Of a stretch of DNA of 64,000 bases, positions 48,409 through 61,443 are shown piece after piece; position 1 is the first letter of the stretch, and each line of letters begins with the position of its first letter. This DNA comes from Ricinus communis (taxonomy: Eukaryota; Streptophyta; Magnoliopsida; Malpighiales; Euphorbiaceae): NCBI RefSeq assembly GCF_019578655.1, contig NC_063263.1, positions 22,381,001 to 22,445,000 on the forward strand. Reading direction: 5' to 3'. The notes under the pieces are model-generated. The model worked only from the letters and a program-made list of their open reading frames with translations. It did not search any database and had not been told where the DNA came from. A program made the position numbers and the translations under genes.

Positions 48409-51400
48409 TTAGGTTCTCTGTCTTACCCTCCTACCATTCGTGTCGCCACCATCTGAGAGTTGGGCCCATACGCTACGAGATTTTCCCCCTCCACTGCTGC
48501 ATTCCTCCTCGCAACCTGCCACTGTCTTCAGTAGCTCTGATTGCAGTAATGGGCAATTCTCCTTCAGGTACTCAAAGCCGTCTGACCGCATTACAGCTGC
48601 AGAATACAAAAGGGATTCAGGATCAGAAGTGCAACATCTTAGATTCTGATACCAAGTTAAAGAATTTCAGTAATATTGATTTGCTAATAATAAAAAAAAA
48701 CCAAGAACATAACAGACTCCACATTGTTTTCCATCTAACTGCAACTTCATAGTAAATTGCTTCTCTGTTATACTTGATTTCATTTAGAAATTTAATGCGT
48801 AATAAGGATGGCCATATTAGCAAAGCAGTAGCCAGTAAAGCCAGAAAACTGACATTTATTTGATCCTGTACTATTGATGCTAGCCATAATTACCTAAAAC
48901 ACAGATTGTTCTCAAGAGTTTAGGCCCTTCACTTTCTTTTCTACAGAGAGCAGGAGGATGGAACACACGTGTATCCAATCAATGCTTGCTTCATTTTAGT
49001 GCAGCACATTACTACTACGATATATTATTGAAACAAAAACAATAGACCATTCCACGTTCCCATTTATGTTTCTGCAATCCATTTATTAATTAATTATGCT
49101 TTCAGAAAAGCTATTATTGGTTGCGGAGGAAGACAAAGTAAAAGCATATTATAACAGTTCCATTTCAAAGGAAAAGAAATAAGCGAATATTACTCATTTG
49201 CTCCATGGTAAGTCTTAAAATAATAAAATAAAAAATAAAACAAACATAAACACGCTCTCTTTATAAGACGTCCTTCTATGAAAAAATCAAATAAAATATG
49301 GCTCATATACACCACATAGCATGAAAGAAATTGAATTTGTATTCTGTAAAAACAAAAAGAAAATTGAACATTTCTTCAACCACATACACCTAAACTTCCG
49401 TCGCTGGAACTGTCTAGTATTTCAAACACATTTTATGAAACCAGAAGTTTAATTCTTTAATTTTGCTCATAGGATTACCAATTATTGTCAATTTAGGGGA
49501 CAATCACAAAAACATCCTTGCCTAACAATTCTTCTTGAGCAATATTACCACCTTCAACAAAATGAAGACAAAATTCTCCAACTGGAATAAGTCTTTACGT
49601 ATGAATATCCGCCTAATAACTGCTACTCCAATCAATTAGTGGGAAGAATCAATTATCATGTGAATAAACAGATAAGAACTTTGTCACCAGCTAAACATTT
49701 GAACTAGATAACATAAGGAAAGGCAACAGAAACTATTAGGAGGATTTGCTGATAGACATAGTTGAAGAAAAGGAAACAATACCAGAAAAGATTATTTCCA
49801 TAATTTTTCTTTCTTACTTTTAAAGACTTGGGGCTTGTATAGTTATAGAAACAGTTTCCTGTTTCCCTTTACAATTTCTGTTCCTTTTTCTAGTTCTTGG
49901 TTTACATATTTCACTAGAACACCAATAAATAATATTCATTTTGTTATTCTTTTCCTATTCATACTTAATGCTGAATTCAGATCTTCAGTAAATGGTGATA
50001 AAATATTACAGGAGAAAATTCTTTTTGTACATTAGAGCAGCAGGGCAGATGAAGTTGTCCCCCTGGGAAACCCCTCCGTATGGCCTACCCTGATTCCAGT
50101 GAGGTTGAAAATGATACATGTCTTCATTTTGTTCCTATTCACTATTAACTTTTATCCTCAATTTAGGTTTGACTTTGAATTTCAATAATAAAGTGGTGAT
50201 AAGATATTGTAGGTATAATATTTTTTATGCTCATTGAAATATTTGTAGATGTATCGTGCATGAGAAACGATAATTCCTCAGCTTCCCATTACCATAACCA
50301 CTACCACTCCAATTCCATTATTTAATAATTATTATTAAAATAATGTGTGGTAGATGAGGCAAGCAATTGCTGTATTTGCAACAACAAATTGATGATGGTG
50401 GTATGAGCAGCACTGGACTAGCAGAAGTGATGGTCCTGATGGAAAAGGGATGGTGGTAGTTATGGTTGTGCTGTGCAGATATTTGTTTCTTCCCCCTATC
50501 CTCTAATACTTTTCATTACTCAATCCGGATCCTTCAAATATTGCAAAGTTACACATCTAATCATAATGCCCAAGTACAATGAAGGGCCAGCATATACTCT
50601 TGAACCAACTAGAGCATAGAGAGCCTAAACATTATCCCTGAACAACAAAAGAAGCCAGCACAGCAATGTGTGATTTTCTTCTAAATCCCGTTCACATAAA
50701 TATTTCCAAAATGTATACGTACTTCTTGTAAATAATTCTAATCCAATAACCCCAAGAACATAAAACTTTTCTATTTCCTCTTTGATACCTTAATTTTCTT
50801 CTTACGCTTCTACAGCATCACAATTATTAGTGAGTTTTTATATGAAAATCAAGATTTCATATGAAACCCAAAAATAAGCTTAGGAAAATATTCACTTCTC
50901 AAACCCATAAATAGGGAAATTTGTCTTATGTCATTACACATGTTTAAAAAAAAAAAAAGCATTTATGTTGGCATCCCATGATTTTTTAATCATCAACTCA
51001 GATCCAAAGAATATCTGGGGATCAGTCCGAAAGCATTTTCTTCTAATAAAATTCAATTCTAGATTTATAGAGAGGCACAAGTGCACCTCAATAATCATCC
51101 CTAAAAGACTCTACATAATAGCCTGGCAAAACTTTTTCTTTTTTGAAAAAGAAAAGGAAGAAAGAATTCTAGACTACCCATATGAACAATGATTTTACCT
51201 TTTAAGTCGAACAAACTTTTCATCAAAGTGCAAGCAGACAACTTGTTTCTAATCAATTTATATCAATATTTTGCAACTTAATCCAAAAGTTTGTAGTTGG
51301 TACTGTTTCAATGACCATATAGAAAGATTATACTATCCAGCCCAGCAAAAAGAAAAAAAAAAAATTATATGAAAAAATGTGTAGCAGCAAAAGAAAATTA

Positions 51401-54400
51401 GTTCTATATTTATGAAGCACCGACACTCCTAGGAGGTTATGCGTCTTAGACACTTGGGACATGCTGGGGACACGAGAAGTAATAAAGTTTGCAAAACTTT
51501 ACTAAACTTAAAAACTAGTGGATCAAATTATAAAAATATAAAACATAAATCTTTTAAGAAAACCCTAGCCACACTTGATCTCTATATCTCTCACACTTAT
51601 TTCGACAAAGAAATCCTTCTCTCTACCTCTCTATCCCTTCAATTTGTTCCTCACTTTCTCTCCATTCAAAATCTTTTCTACAAGTTGTTTCTTTCTCAAA
51701 TATTGTTGCTTGTAGATGAAATGGGTGAAGAAGAAGATATTGAACATGTTTTAGACTTATAGTTTAGTTTATATGAATGTTATTTATATAAATTTATATA
51801 TATATATATATATACATAGTTTGCCATGTTCTGCTGTATCCATGTTTCACTTTTTTAGAAAATGCCGTGTCCCATATCTGCATCCATATCCGTGCTTCAT
51901 AGTTCAAAATACATGTAAGGATAAGCATAGAACCTATACACACTTGTATTTCTCACACTAGTATAATGCATGCCCCAACACATCATTGCTTCATCTCACT
52001 GAAGTAGAAATATTAACACTCTAGACTATGATAGACTGGAGAAATTGCAGAAGGAAACTAAGCATTACCTGCAAGGTTTTCAGCAGCAAATCTTAGGCAA
52101 ACAGCTTTTAGTTCAGTTGCATGATTGCAGTCCGCCAAAGCCAAAATGCTGGCAACAGAGTCCACAGAAATATCCTTGCAGAGATGAGACTCACACATCA
52201 ATCTGAGTCTGTCCAGACCATACTTGTCTGCTGCTGCTAACAGCTTCGCTGTTAATGTTTCCGATACTGCAGAGAAGCAAGATGAGCTAGATGTCTCTGT
52301 GTCTACATCTTCAGTGAGGGTATCTCGATACATGAAATGCAACATGGCCTGTAGTAAAGCCCAAAATAACACAAATGAAAAATGCATAAAATATTTAGCA
52401 CAAAAATTCTAAACCATTGTGTTGCAGACACAATTAAATGATTACTAAACAAATCACCTTGAAAACTTTAGGTTCTAGATCAGTAATAAGAACCTCTTGA
52501 TTTTCTTCTTCTTCAATGTCAAAAAATTTAGATCGAAAAAGGGGGGAGCGGGCTGCCAAAACCAACTTGTGAGCATGAAACTTTTCCCCTGCCACATTAA
52601 AAGTAACATCTGAACCTTCCAAATTTTCAAGCAGCATGCCAAAATGTGCTCCTATATCAGATTCTGGCACCTGAATTGAATGTAATCGTGGACAATCTAT
52701 TGCTGACACCACTACCCCAACAGTACAATTGATTTTCAAGCAATCATCCTTCAGGAAGTCAGATGTCTCAAGCAAAGCTCGCCTAAAAAATCGCTTGTAT
52801 CCCCTGAATTAAAGCAAACAAACAAGATTAACACCAGGTCAAGAGACATCTGGTCCTTTCATAATCAGACTAAGCACCAAGCCGGCAATTTCTCAACAAG
52901 TCTGTTGAGAGGATACCCAAAAGAAATTGAAAAGACATAAGCATTCAACATTTTATAAAGTCTCACAAAGAACTGTTGGGAATATGAAGGCAAGGAAAGC
53001 GGAATTTAAAAGGAGGAAAACAATAAGATGATTCAAAAGTTTCAGATGAAAGGCATTTATTTGGCATGGCCAAGAATTTTAGTTTCTATTCCAACACAAT
53101 CCACAGAGGACAGATAAGTCGGAATGAAGAAAAGATAGCATGTTCCTTCCCAAGCACCCCAAGCTTTACATGACACGAGAATACTGCATTAGAAGCATGA
53201 TAAATTAAAAGGTCACTTAAGCTAATATTTTGAGCTTGTCAACAGAAAAAAAAAGAGGACGTCGAAAAACATTTGAATATTTCAAATAATTGGTTCCGCA
53301 GAGGCAAGCTCTTAAACCAGTATTCACAGAGTATTATTCCTTCACCCACCAATGCAGACAGGTATGCAGATTAGGATATGTCCTTTCAGTGGGAATGGAC
53401 AGGGGCCAACCCTTGAGCCAATCTTCATGTTATTTCCACACATTGTACCAATTTTTCATGTTCAATCAATCATCAATCTTGTGACAGGTCAGTAACATAA
53501 CATAGGATGAATAGGCTAAAGACTATATTAGACATAACAAAGACCAAGATACAAGTCTCTGATCAAAAGTTGGCACATTTAAGAAGGCAATCAACAGCTT
53601 CTGCAAACAGATATTATAAAAAAAAACAAATAAATAATAAAATAAATAAAAAAGAAAAAGAAATTCACATTTATAGTATAGAAAACAAGGAGGCCAATAG
53701 ATATTACAGGAATCCACATTTAATGTTAAACTAAAATAAACACCAAAAGAACATTATATCCAAATAAATTAAGAAGAAAAAGGCATGACACAATGACCTA
53801 GTTTGAGCAGTTTCAAATTCTCAATTTTTAGGGTTTAGCTAGAAAATCAAGAGAGCCCATCAGAAATCACAAACACACAGAAGAACATAGGGCAAAACCG
53901 CACATCACTAGATCTCCACACCAAGAAAATCCTTCTTCTCATATTTTCTCCTACTTAAATCACATTTTCCCTTGTAAAATCATCAATCGCATCAAAGAGC
54001 ACATTAATTCGTAACTCTCAATCTTGTGGTGCTCTTCCACATTTGGTTCCAATAAGTTTTCCAGCTGATCAACTAGAAATAACTCAACATCATAGCTTAT
54101 TTCATTCACGACAATGCTAAACATATCCAAATATTGTAACAAAGGAAAACTTTTCTGAATGCTACTAAAAGAACTGAAGAAATTGATCAGCAAACCTTTC
54201 ATCTATGCATAATACCAGCTTGTAAACGCCCATATGGAATTTCTTAGCAGAACAACTAAATGCATGCCAACATCTTTTCCATGTCTTATATAGTCCACAG
54301 TCGCCTTCTTCCATAAGGTTTTCATCTCCTACTGCTTTTTCCGGAGAATCAAAGATAACATTCATATATACATGTAAACATGCTAAACGAGGTTGTTCGG

Positions 54401-56182
54401 CCCCAATGAGCACGGGCAAGCAAAAAAATCCAATATCATCCATCATTTTTCTCCTTGATTATTATAAATGCCCAGTCCCTTCACTGAAAACTCTTTTGAT
54501 AACCAAGCATCTACATTCTAATTTTGCATTTATTTGTCCCTTTTATCCCAACCCTTTAAAAGATATGTAGGTTGCATAAGGTGCATTGTCAAAACAAATG
54601 AAAAAGAAGCACCTTGATGAGGTCCCTAGAAAAGGATTGCTTAGTTGATTAACTACAAGAATGGAAGGAATTGACAAGATGTACGCATCTCATAAGAATA
54701 AATTAAAATGCTTAATGCTAAAAGTGATGAATGACATAAAGTTAAGAGGTTACTTGACAAAATGACATTAACTCATTCAAAGTTATAACAGTACTCACTG
54801 CCAACCAACCTTCATCACCCTCAGTGTGCATAACTGCATATTTCATAACTTTGAGAGAGAGGTATTGAAAAAGCTACTTGAAAAGAAGAGATTGAACTGC
54901 ACATTTTTCGAAACCTAAATTTATGCCTTCTACTCTTATATGTGGCTCGTACAAATGCCAAGCACTATTAGTTGGTGAGTGTTTGAGCATTGTTATGCAC
55001 AACTAAAGTCATTAGGCCGTATTGACCATAATCATCAACTTCCTTATCTCACTCTTTCAGGAAAATGTAAATCATCAATCCAATGCTAGTTGGAATGTCT
55101 TTCACAATGCCGTAAATACAATTCCCCATCCTCTTGTTTGGAAAGTCTATGAAATACAAGAATTCAATCCAACTATATTCTATTCTATTTAAGGGCGTTT
55201 GGTTCATAAAAAAATATGATAGGAATGTGAATGAAAATAGGTGACTCCTCTTGTTGGTGTTTGGTTCATCAAATTCCCTCATCAATAGAAATCACCTATT
55301 CTCCTCCCCCTTACGGAATGAACTTTTCATTCCCATAAAAATCAAGTGAAACTAATTATAAACAGTGAAACAAGTGAAATAATAATTTATCCTTTATATT
55401 TAATTATCTTTATGTATTTGTTGCGTACAATAATAACAAATTAAATATTATCATTTTTTTTGACAATAATCTAAATGTTATTATTAGTGTCATCGAGAAA
55501 CTGAATTCGATTCACATTTCACACTGAATTAAGAGATAATCATTCCCATTTTCATTTCTATTGTTCCATGCTCATCTCCATCCTCATTCATGACCTTGAA
55601 CCAAAGGGGGTCCTTAGTCAATTCTCATATCTGGAAAGCTCATAATTGCTAGATTCAATTCTTTCAACTTGAAAAACAAAAAAAGAAAGAACACAACCTA
55701 ACAAATTTCAAAAGAAATGAAAATCATGCTAAAAAGTTAACATCATGTTACACAAACATAAATTCCATATAATCAAAATCCACTTACCACATGCTACCGC
55801 GATATTTAAGTGTGTAGGGACCACTCTCAAGAGCGCGATCAAAATGGCTATGAACCTTATGTTTTCCATTCCCACTCTGGTCAACAAGCGTGAGCTCAAA
55901 CAAGGCCCTTACATCAGTACCTTCACTAGCGAGCGCGATAAAAACCGAAACATAAGCTGAATTATCCTCTGGATTTTTACCGTCGGGGTAAAAATAGATG
56001 GCCCACTGATACCCGCCCACCGTAAAATTATCGCTAGCAATATGTTTACCCACACCCATTCCTTTTGCCAATGAGTATCCTTGGATCACGAACTTGTGGG
56101 ATCCATTCACCGTTTCGGTTAACGATCGGGACGATGTTGGCGATACTAGAGAGTTTGTTGCCGTCGTTTCGGGCTTTGTCAT
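48409..56182 (-). CDS. BPM: BTB/POZ and MATH domain protein (BPM family), complete, 4 exons
   Basis: Exons 55788-56182, 52458-52803, 52069-52348 and 48409-48596 join in frame at GT-AG sites to encode 402 aa, matching plant BPM proteins (about 400-410 aa). The MATH domain is at residues 20-150 ([47 protein letters not shown]). The BTB/POZ domain is at about 185-300 ([20 protein letters not shown]), followed by a BACK-like helical region and a basic tail, NGRRVRQRT. Family knowledge: BPMs are substrate adaptors that tie CUL3 ubiquitin ligases to MATH-bound targets such as AP2/ERF factors, ATHB6 and PP2Cs. They act mostly in the nucleus. The start is the ATG at 56182; the frame is open upstream to 56221 and beyond but has no earlier ATG. 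The symbol is the family; which member is not decided. Introns 1 (3.0 kb) and 3 (3.5 kb) are long and hold elements. Confidence 0.95.
51411..51901. mobile_element. MITE candidate in BPM intron 3
   Basis: The stretch starts TATGAAGCACCGACACTCC and ends with the inverted partner (GGATATCCGTGCTTCATA-like), giving inverted ends of about 10-15 bases. The inner flanks are also similar in base use (GGACA/TGTCC words). A target duplication could not be fixed. A 107-codon frame inside (51439-51762) has no recognisable domain. Confidence 0.45.
53960..54446 (-). pseudogene. Unrecognised broken ORF in BPM intron 1
   Basis: Two minus-strand frames, 54165-54446 (93 codons) and 53960-54202 (80 codons), overlap by 38 bases and would join by a single frameshift at about 54165. 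Joined, they would make about 160 residues with a balanced composition, unlike random AT-rich frames. I do not recognise a domain. It lies on the same strand as the host gene and could be a captured gene piece or an old pseudogene. It is not part of BPM, since exons 1 and 2 join perfectly without it. Confidence 0.35.
55192..55613. mobile_element. Tourist-like (PIF/Harbinger) MITE in BPM intron 1
   Basis: Begins AGGGCGTTTGGTTCA and ends TTGAACCAAAGGGGGTCC, imperfect inverted ends of the well-known GGGCGTTTGGTTC type. A TTA trinucleotide flanks both sides (55189-55191 and 55614-55616), the expected 3-bp duplication. No coding capacity. Confidence 0.65.
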
Positions 56183-58154
56183 TGTATTGGTGTCTGGGTT
56201 TTGTAAATTAAGGAGTGACAATTCATGGAATTCAAGAGGAATTTGAATTGGGTTCTGAGAATTGTTTGATTTTGATTGTGAGATTGCGAAATCAGAGAGG
56301 ATTTAGGCTTGGAATTTTAGTGAGAAATGAGATAATTTTCTTTCAGAGGAGAGAAAAAGGCATAAATTTGCTCCCTCGTGTTTATTAAAATAGTCAAATT
56401 GGCACTTAAAGTTGTTTTTTGGACAGATTGACACTTCTTATTTTGGAAGCATTCTATTATTTTAAACCGACATCGATCCAACATAAAAATATGAATTATT
56501 TTATTACTTAAGAAGTTGATACTATAATATAATTAAAATTAAATGTACATAAAAATTAATATAATTATAAATTATAATGAAATATAATTTTGGATTTTAA
56601 TTACATGCATTGTATTGTTTATTACAATTTTGATGAATAGTAATTGCATATGTTAAAAATTAACAACAAAATATAATTCAACTATTAGTTTAATAAGTCT
56701 ATGATATGGATTCTTAATAGCCTAAATAACCATATCTTAAAGATTTCAATTAGAAAAAAAGTCTGAAGAGCCTACAATGTTTCATGAAAAGAATTGCAAT
56801 GCCATTGCTGCCTTTGCGAATTAAGTGTGCCATTGCAAACTATTGTTTTAATTACATTTATTTGGCATTTATAATTTAAAAGATTATGAATTCTTAAACT
56901 CTTTAGCTACAAATTAGTTAGATCCTAGCTTGTAATTATGAATTTATGTTTTTTATGCAAAAAAATTTGAATTGAAGATCGTTGAAAAATGAAAAGTTAA
57001 TCGATTTGAGATGCATGAATAACTATATAAACACTGATGAAATGAAATACAAATATGAACGATCTGAATTGAAATAAAAGGAACACTGATGGAATGAAAT
57101 ATAAACATGAACAATTTTTATTGAAATAAAAGGAAATGCTTAGAAGTTAACAAAACTTTTGAATATAATTAGGGCAAAACTCATCATTTGGTCCATGTAT
57201 TTTTTGAATTTGGTTTATTTCATCCTTATTCACCTATTTATTTTAAACAGTTCATATACTTTCTTTTACTTTGATCCTTTTTTAGTAGAGCATAAGAAAT
57301 GGTGATACACTGCTAAATAATTTCCACCAAAACGAAATTAAAAAGAAACGCCACATCATAAATATGGAGATGACATGGAAAAGGCAATATAGTCTTTTTG
57401 AATGAACTAAAGATGATTTTAAAACCAAACTTTACCATATATCATAATAAATCTAATTTTGTTATCAATAATAATTCATTCCTCCTCTCATCTATTTTTT
57501 TTTTTTTTTGTTTCTATTTGATAAACTAGATTATTCAGTAATTTAGGTATTTTATAGTTGGCATCAGGGCGGTTGATTTTAGAGACACTTCTTTTCCGGT
57601 TCTTCTTTTCTTTTTCCTTACCCATTTTACTATATCACTTGAATTAGAACTTCATTATTTATCAATTTCTAATTAAAAACAAAAGAATACAAATGAGTTC
57701 TCTTGATGATTAGTTTATAAGGTTAGATAAAACTTAATAACAATATAGATCTTGATTTACAAACTAAGAAAGGTTTAGGTAAGGATTTTAAAATAATTAC
57801 GAGTAGTTTCTAGACTGCTGCTTCAGTTTTCAGCAAGAAATTATAAAAATAGATACAAAATAGAAGCTTAATAACAATAATAAAAAGAGAAAAAAAATAG
57901 TTGATCAACTATATTTCCGGTTGAGAAACCTATTGGGCAGCAATATAAAGAAACCGAGTCGAAAACTGTCAATTATGGGTTAGAGAGAAAATCTTGTCAG
58001 ACGGATTTGAGATTCTCTCTCGACGCAAGAAGGATCTCTTTTGATAATTCTTGTTACTCTTTTGACAAGCCTCATGCTTCTTGGGATGATTAGTATTATT
58101 AGAATTTTTCTAAGAATGCTTACTATGTCATCTATTGTCGAGGATGCTCCTATT
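56183..58154. other. BPM upstream flank and intergenic region
   Basis: 56183-56350 is the probable BPM 5' UTR and promoter-proximal DNA. The rest is AT-rich. 57160-57420 has the TTTGGTCCATGTATTTTTTGAATTTGG word common at the ends of old plant DNA transposons, but a partner end was not found. Confidence 0.45.
57030..57134. repeat. Two-copy tandem repeat, 52-bp unit
   Basis: AACACTGATG(A/G)AATGAAATA, continuing to TTGAAATAAAAGG, occurs twice in a row with a few mismatches. Confidence 0.85.
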
Positions 58155-58647
58155 TAAGAGTGTCAAGATGGCTTATGACACGTGAATTCAATTCATTTAT
58201 TATGTAAAATTAACATATTAGAATTAAACTTTAGCGGATACATGTCAAAAAATGGGTTGACACATTTATAATATAGCTTGAAGCGTGTAGTGTAGCAGGT
58301 TGACAAGTGACCTCATTATAGTCGATTTAGTTACTATTTAACTAAACGTGTTATATATGTCGTGTCTTGTTATATTGTTACCACATACAACTAATTAATT
58401 TAGTTACTATTTAAGTCAATATGTTATACATGTTGTGTTGTATTACATGTGTTATTGCATAACCAATTAAGTAAACGTGTCACTCATGTCGTATTCATGT
58501 AACCCATTTATATTTTTTGTTTGTGTTAGGGATAAGATACATCAACATGATTAATAAATGGACCGTGTTCGTGTTGATCCTAATTGTGTCACTTAAGTAG
58601 GCTGACACAACATGAATACAAACAATTGACTCGCTGTGACACTCCTA
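58155..58647. mobile_element. hAT-like MITE, about 490 bp
   Basis: Starts TAAGAGTGTCAAGATGGC and ends TGTGACACTCCTA, giving inverted ends TA(A/G)GAGTGTCA. Flanking 8-mers CTCCTATT (58147-58154) and CTCCCATT (58648-58655) differ at one position. The inside repeats GTTATA(T/C)ATGT.GTGT and ACGTGT words, as in subterminal regions of hAT elements. Confidence 0.65.
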
Positions 58648-61443
58648 CTCCCATTAATGTTATTTTGAGGTCTAATGTCAAATTCCATTTGAAGAGGAAC
58701 AATAATCTCACTGCTCAAAAATTACATTGTTTTATTCATGTAACACCATAATGCCAACTCAAAAACCTACTTGGCAATTATTAGATACTACACGCGTATG
58801 TAACAATAATTGCTTTCATATTTCTCATGCTCCGTTAGAAAATGACTACATAAAAGAAAAAATAAAGGTACAAATTAAAACCAAATAGATGAAAAGCTCC
58901 TAAGATAGCTTTTAAGTGAGATAGACCAATTAGAGAGAGAGAGCTTAAAGTAAGTGTTGCTAGCATTCCTCTTATAAAGTAGTGTTTATTATTTTCTATT
59001 TACTAAGTATATATAAAAATATTTTTAATTAATTCCTAAATAAGTAAAAAGAATACAACGTTGGTAAGTAAAATATTATTATATTAGTTTAGTTGGAGTA
59101 TTAGACAAAAAGTCAAAGTATGAATATATGATCTTATACATTATGAAAATAAAATATTCAATTAGCTTAATTAAAGTAGCAAGAGTATTTGCTTTTACGA
59201 AAAACAGATTCAAATTCTCTCATACATACTAAGTCAACTTTGTCTTTATTGTGAGTGTAAGAGAGTGATTATTTCATGTTGTATAGTCCATGATCCATTG
59301 AGCCTCCTATAAATAAATAAAAATTAAAATCATTAAACTAGAAGATATTTTATTAGAATTTTGAGAACTAACACTATTTATATTTTTCTTCTACCATTGA
59401 TGAAGCAAAAGCTTTAAGATTCTATTTTTCAAAATAGACTTAATAGTCATAAAATCCAAACTTTTATGTGATTTTGCCAAAACTTTAAATATTATCAATT
59501 TAGCCTTAAGTTTGCTATCTAAGAGCAATTTTTATCAAATCTTATTGTTGGTCAAAATTGTATTAGATGAAAAATGACATGTAATTCACATAAATAATTA
59601 TTGCCACATCATTTACTAACTAATGCATCTTAGTTAATCTAACTAAACTCTACCCACTTGGCCTTAATAAAAAAGAAATAACCCTAATTAGCATCTTCTC
59701 TTACATCTCATCTGTCTTTTTAGATATTTGTCTTTTTTTCCTTCTTTGACTTTTTGATTGTAACATCTCTATATAGACTCCTCAAGCGACGCATATGTTA
59801 CTTCATCAATAGAAAAAGGCAAAATTTTCATTAAGCATTATATAAGATTGCATTATTACACATTAATGACAAAAAAGACAAATATGAAATTCTTTAATTC
59901 TCCTTTTTAGAGTGATCAAAATTGCAACATATTTTAATGGTTTGATCTAAAGAGCTCACTTAGAGATAAAATGGTGTTTGAGATGCTTTACAATGAGATT
60001 GATATAAATAAAGAGATATTTTTGAGGGAAGAAGCTGACTTGAAAGTAATACAATTAAAGTTGATGGTATTTGATGATAAGGTTACTAGAAAAGAACAAA
60101 TAATAGAAAGATTGAAGGAGGACATATCATTGCTAGCTTAAGAGAAAATTACAATATCAGCACCCGTTTTTCGAATCTAGATATCGAGCGAACTACAGAA
60201 AATCTGAAGATGAAAGTCACTACTTTTCTCGAGTCTCGAGTGGTTGAGGACGGGCGAGTTCGAATTAGGGTTGTAAGTAATTAAAAACCAAAATTATTTT
60301 CTAAAATCAATTTGGACTAATTTGATAGGAAAATTAAATTTGAGGGTGAAATTGTAAATTTTAAAAGTACATGGCTAAAAAGTAAGAATTTTAAAACTTT
60401 TTGGCCCTTGAGCCATTTAGCTTCACCTACAGCCGAATCAATCGTACACAAAGCCGATCAACTCAATAGAGAGCTGGTCGGCTCTATGTAAAGTCAATTG
60501 GCTCTACACAGTCCCGAATGATTCTCGTTTTGATTTTCGACATTATTTTACATGTTTATCGATTTAAAACACCAAAATACATCTTTTAGAATCTATTATC
60601 GATAATAATTTAATATCCAATAAATTAAAAATAAATTATTTCTAAATGTTAATATTATCATATTCCTTAAGGTTTCCTATTTGCTTCTACCATAAATAGA
60701 AAGTGAGGCAATAGGTTTAGGATTAGCGATTATTAGCAATTATTAGAACATATCAGCAATTAGCAATTATTAGGAACCGATAACATAGTTCTTAGTAACT
60801 AAGAACATTCCATTTTTAGCAACCTTCAGAGAACGACAATAGGTATTTCCAAAAGCAGTAGACACTTTTAAAAAACAAACACAAAAAACAAACCCTAAAA
60901 CCTTAGATTCATATCTCATATTTGATTCTATCTCCTCCTTATCACTTGAAACTCGAGGATCAATACAATACGGTGACAACCTGAGGATTCTCAAATCTAG
61001 CATCATTATCATCCTCTTTACCTTTTTCTTCTAATTCTATATTATTAGAACCATGCTAGGGCTGGTCTATGACAATTTTTGATGATTTACTTGTTTTGTA
61101 TGCTTAGATATAGGATTTTAACAATCTATTATCGTTTTCATGATATGTATGCTTGCTAAATTTCGAATCTGATAACCTGTTCTTCGTTGGATTTTGGGTT
61201 TGATGATCAAATGAGTAGGTTAACATGTTAGGATTGCTTTATTTTGATGATAATCCGTATGTTTGTATGATTAGATTTAGTTTTATATTCATGTAATTAG
61301 TTTTAGGAAATTGCCATGAAAAAGGATTTTGTCTACTATAAGTTTATTTTCTGGTTGTTTTACATGTTCTTGCTTTAAAATCAATTCTTTTATGCTTTAT
61401 TTTGTGTCTTTTTACATGTACTAATCGCATTTAATGTGTTCAT
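58648..61443. other. Intergenic region upstream of the second LTR
   Basis: Mostly unremarkable AT-rich DNA. It contains a coiled-coil ORF remnant (59971-60141, listed separately). 60180-60560 is somewhat richer in G+C with no recognisable gene. 60720-60775 has a short tandem of ATTAGCAATTATTAG-like words. Confidence 0.5.
59971..60141 (+). pseudogene. Coiled-coil ORF remnant, 56 codons
   Basis: An ATG-initiated frame rich in Glu, Lys, Asp, Leu and Ile (EEADLKVIQLKLMVFDD, then KEQIIERLKEDISLL), with heptad-like hydrophobic spacing. Such composition is unusual for random AT-rich DNA. It resembles in style, not demonstrably in sequence, the coiled-coil part of the GRF zinc-finger gene at 34.8 kb. 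No start context or neighbouring domain was found. Confidence 0.3.

Noticed and set aside
55788..56221. A longer BPM N-terminus starting at 56221
   Set aside because: Position 56221 is TTG, not ATG. The first in-frame ATG is 56182, which gives a length normal for the family.
57160..57420. A MULE or other element start (TTTGGTCCATGTATTTTTTG word)
   Set aside because: No matching inverted end or target duplication could be found nearby, so only mentioned in the spacer entry.
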